From a virus: 38,310 nucleotides of DNA. A program made the translations under genes and the position numbers. The notes beneath the pieces are model-generated. The model was not told the DNA's origin. It searched no databases and saw nothing but the letters and a program-made list of their open reading frames with translations. How positions within the stretch are numbered: the stretch's first letter is position 1; every line of letters starts with the position of its first letter. The stretch spans positions 1 to 38,310 of IMG/VR virus record IMGVR_UViG_3300017749_001886. One strand, 5' to 3'. Of this stretch, positions 37,667-38,310 are shown piece by piece.

Positions 37667-38310
37667 TCTCCGCTAACGGCATCTGTATCTTGTGCCTCTA
37701 TAAACATTTCTTTTATCATAACTTTCAATCTGTCTTTATCTAAATCAACACTTAATTGATCCACATAATTATTAACAAGTGTAATTGTATCTTCGGATCC
37801 TTCAACAACATCATCACTTACATTGTGGTGTGATAAATCAGAATAATCTTCCAATATTTTTAGTTCATGTACACTTATGCTATTATACATCTTTTCTAGC
37901 AGTCTGTCAAACATTTCGTTATCTTTTTTATTAACCACTATTAATTTCACAAATTTTTGATTATAGTCCGAAATATCAAACTTATCATAATCCGTTTGCG
38001 AATCATCATACATTAATTTTTTGTAAATGGTGAATGGATTAGGAATGAACTCCACTTCTCTAGTATCGGTATCTAATATATGAAAACCTTTTTGTATATT
38101 GTGATCTGACCAATTCATTTCATATTGACAACCAAGATAATATATTTGACCATCATCACTCTTATTATGAAAATGACCACTATATGTTTTCTCAAATCTT
38201 TTAACAATACTTTTATCGTATCCGTGATATTGTGTAATAGTATCATGCATAACAAAACCATTTAGGTCTAGGTGTGCTAAACAGATATCTGCTTCAGCAG
38301 TATCTAACAT
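37663..38310 (-). CDS. 47: recombination nuclease subunit, T4 gp47 (SbcD/Mre11-like), C-terminal part
   Basis: The frame is open to the window edge; the N-terminal phosphoesterase motifs lie outside. At least 215 residues are visible. CLAHLDLNGF and YSGHFHNKSDDGQIYYLG (in pieces GHFHNKS, QIYYLGC) match the late metallophosphoesterase motif (GHxH) of gp47. The position upstream of gp46 agrees with T4. The rest of the C-terminal domain is helical and acidic. Confidence 0.88.
   Translation of the reverse strand: MLDTAEADICLAHLDLNGFVMHDTITQYHGYDKSIVKRFEKTYSGHFHNKSDDGQIYYLGCQYEMNWSDHNIQKGFHILDTDTREVEFIPNPFTIYKKLMYDDSQTDYDKFDISDYNQKFVKLIVVNKKDNEMFDRLLEKMYNSISVHELKILEDYSDLSHHNVSDDVVEGSEDTITLVNNYVDQLSVDLDKDRLKVMIKEMFIEAQDTDAVSGE

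Overview
This window looks like part of a lytic T4-like myophage genome from a marine, AT-rich host. I infer a phage of SAR11 or a similar marine bacterium. The evidence is low GC (about 30% by eye), a complete T4-type replication module (gp41, UvsX, gp43, RegA, gp62, gp44, gp45, gp46, gp47) in near-T4 order, and accessory genes typical of ocean T4-like phages: a CobS-type ATPase, Hsp20, a cold-shock protein, ribosomal protein bS21 and peptide deformylase. Every gene I accept is on the minus strand, so transcription runs from high to low coordinates. Genes are tightly packed, often with ATGA, TAATG or GTGA overlaps. The only gene-free stretch longer than 300 bases is 22553-22933.

Layout from high to low coordinates. 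38310-34551: gp47 (cut by the window edge), an MT-A70 methyltransferase, gp46, peptide deformylase and a small unknown. 34576-29620: an unusual cassette with a GNAT-like/2OG-oxygenase fusion, a PLP-dependent enzyme, a small membrane protein, a glycosyltransferase-like protein, a 2-hydroxyacid-dehydrogenase-like protein and a DNA methyltransferase. 29457-25436: a VWA/metallopeptidase protein (CobT-like), a stand-alone copy of the CobS N-terminal domain, and a CobS-like AAA+ ATPase. 25370-22934: a small membrane protein, a ParB-like/putative nuclease protein, a small HExxH protein, bS21 and a small HTH protein. 22908-22651: a candidate structured noncoding RNA. 22552-10961: Hsp20, gp45, gp44, tRNA-Thr, a methyltransferase, gp62, RegA, a RimK-like ATP-grasp, DNA polymerase, a 30-residue zinc ribbon, another methyltransferase, UvsX, an unknown and gp41. 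10948-8707: cold-shock protein and small unknowns, then a 393-residue unknown. 8617-940: six proteins whose N-termini resemble the T4 capsid-targeting sequence. 883-1: two virion-type proteins.

The most striking signal is that set of N-termini. T4 internal head proteins start with a short leader of the form MKTYQEFIAE, which directs them into the prohead and is cut by the prohead protease after L/I-x-E. Comparable leaders are present on a KxDG ligase-like protein, an adenylate kinase, a nucleotidyltransferase/cytidylyltransferase fusion, a Cys-rich protein, a small unknown, a HAD phosphatase and the RimK-like enzyme. This suggests that a set of enzymes is packaged in the head and injected with the DNA. 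That is inference and needs virion proteomics.

Regulation is unusually readable. Host-type promoters (TTGACA/T, 17-base spacer, TATAAT) and exact TATAAATA late promoters sit in the short gaps. Three genes, including the DNA polymerase, have the -10 box only 6-7 bases from the ATG and no Shine-Dalgarno sequence, so their mRNAs should be leaderless; a fourth is nearly so. The upstream regions of the cobS-like and cobT-like genes share three cis elements, suggesting joint control.
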